Below are positions 63,921 to 64,000 of a DNA stretch of 64,000 nt, in pieces. The stretch spans positions 295 to 64,294 of the forward strand of contig DGTK01000010.1 of assembly GCA_002393735.1 (NCBI GenBank). The letters are read 5' to 3'. The notes below the pieces were generated by a model. That model was not told the origin of the DNA. It saw nothing but the letters and a program-made list of their open reading frames with translations, and made no database searches. The stretch's first letter is position 1, and each line of letters begins with the position of its first letter. This DNA is from Lachnospiraceae bacterium UBA4338. Its GTDB lineage: Bacteria; Bacillota; Clostridia; Lachnospirales; Lachnospiraceae. Both the position numbers and the translations under genes were made by a program.

Positions 63921-64000
63921 TTATCTGTCCCACTTATCACAAAGTGAATTAATCTGATCGGCAAACTTGGCCAGATCCTTATTGGTTCCACCCTCATTAT
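63921..64000 (-). CDS. C-terminal end of an unidentified protein (cut by window edge)
   Basis: On the minus strand an open frame enters from the right edge and ends NEGGTNKDLAKFADQINSLCDKWDR-stop (TAA at 63921-63923). Only about 26 residues are visible, so the family cannot be named. It converges on murI, and the 38 bases between them show no clear terminator. Confidence 0.6.
   Translation of the reverse strand, partial: NEGGTNKDLAKFADQINSLCDKWDR

Overview
The window looks like chromosome from a low-GC Firmicute of the family Lachnospiraceae (Butyrivibrio/Roseburia/Lachnospira neighbourhood). This is an inference from gene content: DUF5716/DUF5717-like proteins, DUF4364, DUF6062, a YjfB-type motility protein, a T-box-controlled thrS, a PurF paralogue beside carB, and typical Firmicute promoters and AGGAGG ribosome binding sites. 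Genus cannot be fixed from the sequence alone. Most genes read leftward on the minus strand. No transposase, prophage or CRISPR array is visible.

Layout. 1-0.3 kb: the end of a tRNA and a free-standing 5S rRNA with its own promoter. 0.3-10.9 kb: housekeeping genes (rho, carB with a Cys-less PurF paralogue, a PAP2 phosphatase, thrS behind a T-box). 11-19 kb: a dlt-like surface-modification operon (transglutaminase-like membrane protein, amino-acid racemase, adenylation enzyme, carrier protein, MBOAT acyltransferase, SGNH protein, lipoprotein). 19-27.3 kb: purB behind a four-gene cluster of unknown function that includes a divergent actin-fold protein and a 1182-residue helical-repeat protein. 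27.5-30.7 kb: small mixed genes (CobD-like aminotransferase, Mrp, YjfB, DJ-1). 30.8-40.3 kb: a hybrid envelope cluster with sugar-ABC permeases, a very large solute-binding lipoprotein, an HlyD/MFP adaptor, a MacB-like extracellular domain protein and a GtrII-type glucosyltransferase, with no ATPase. 40.5-43.4 kb: tRNA-Arg and a zinc/cadmium efflux operon with its ArsR repressor and operator. 44.4-52.9 kb: an operon coding a STAS protein, a radical SAM/SPASM enzyme, a miniature adaptor, a C39-peptidase ABC exporter, a second NHLM-type ABC transporter and a SpoIIE-type PP2C phosphatase. 53-64 kb: flotillin, Smr, malic enzyme, DUF4364, RarA, IMP dehydrogenase, a kinase/ParB-like fusion, DUF6062, glutamate racemase, and the end of one more gene.

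Best candidates for undescribed biology: (1) the 44.4-52.9 kb operon, which joins RiPP-type maturation and export to an RsbU/RsbV-type partner switch with no precursor peptide nearby; (2) the dlt-like operon, which carries its own aspartate/glutamate-type racemase; (3) the DUF5717/DUF5716/TPR/membrane-protein cluster. Two families of intergenic repeats also stand out. One is GC-rich with a G-quadruplex-type pattern, at three loci that all abut gene boundaries. The other is a long imperfect palindrome at two loci, with stem sequences that differ in a compensatory way.
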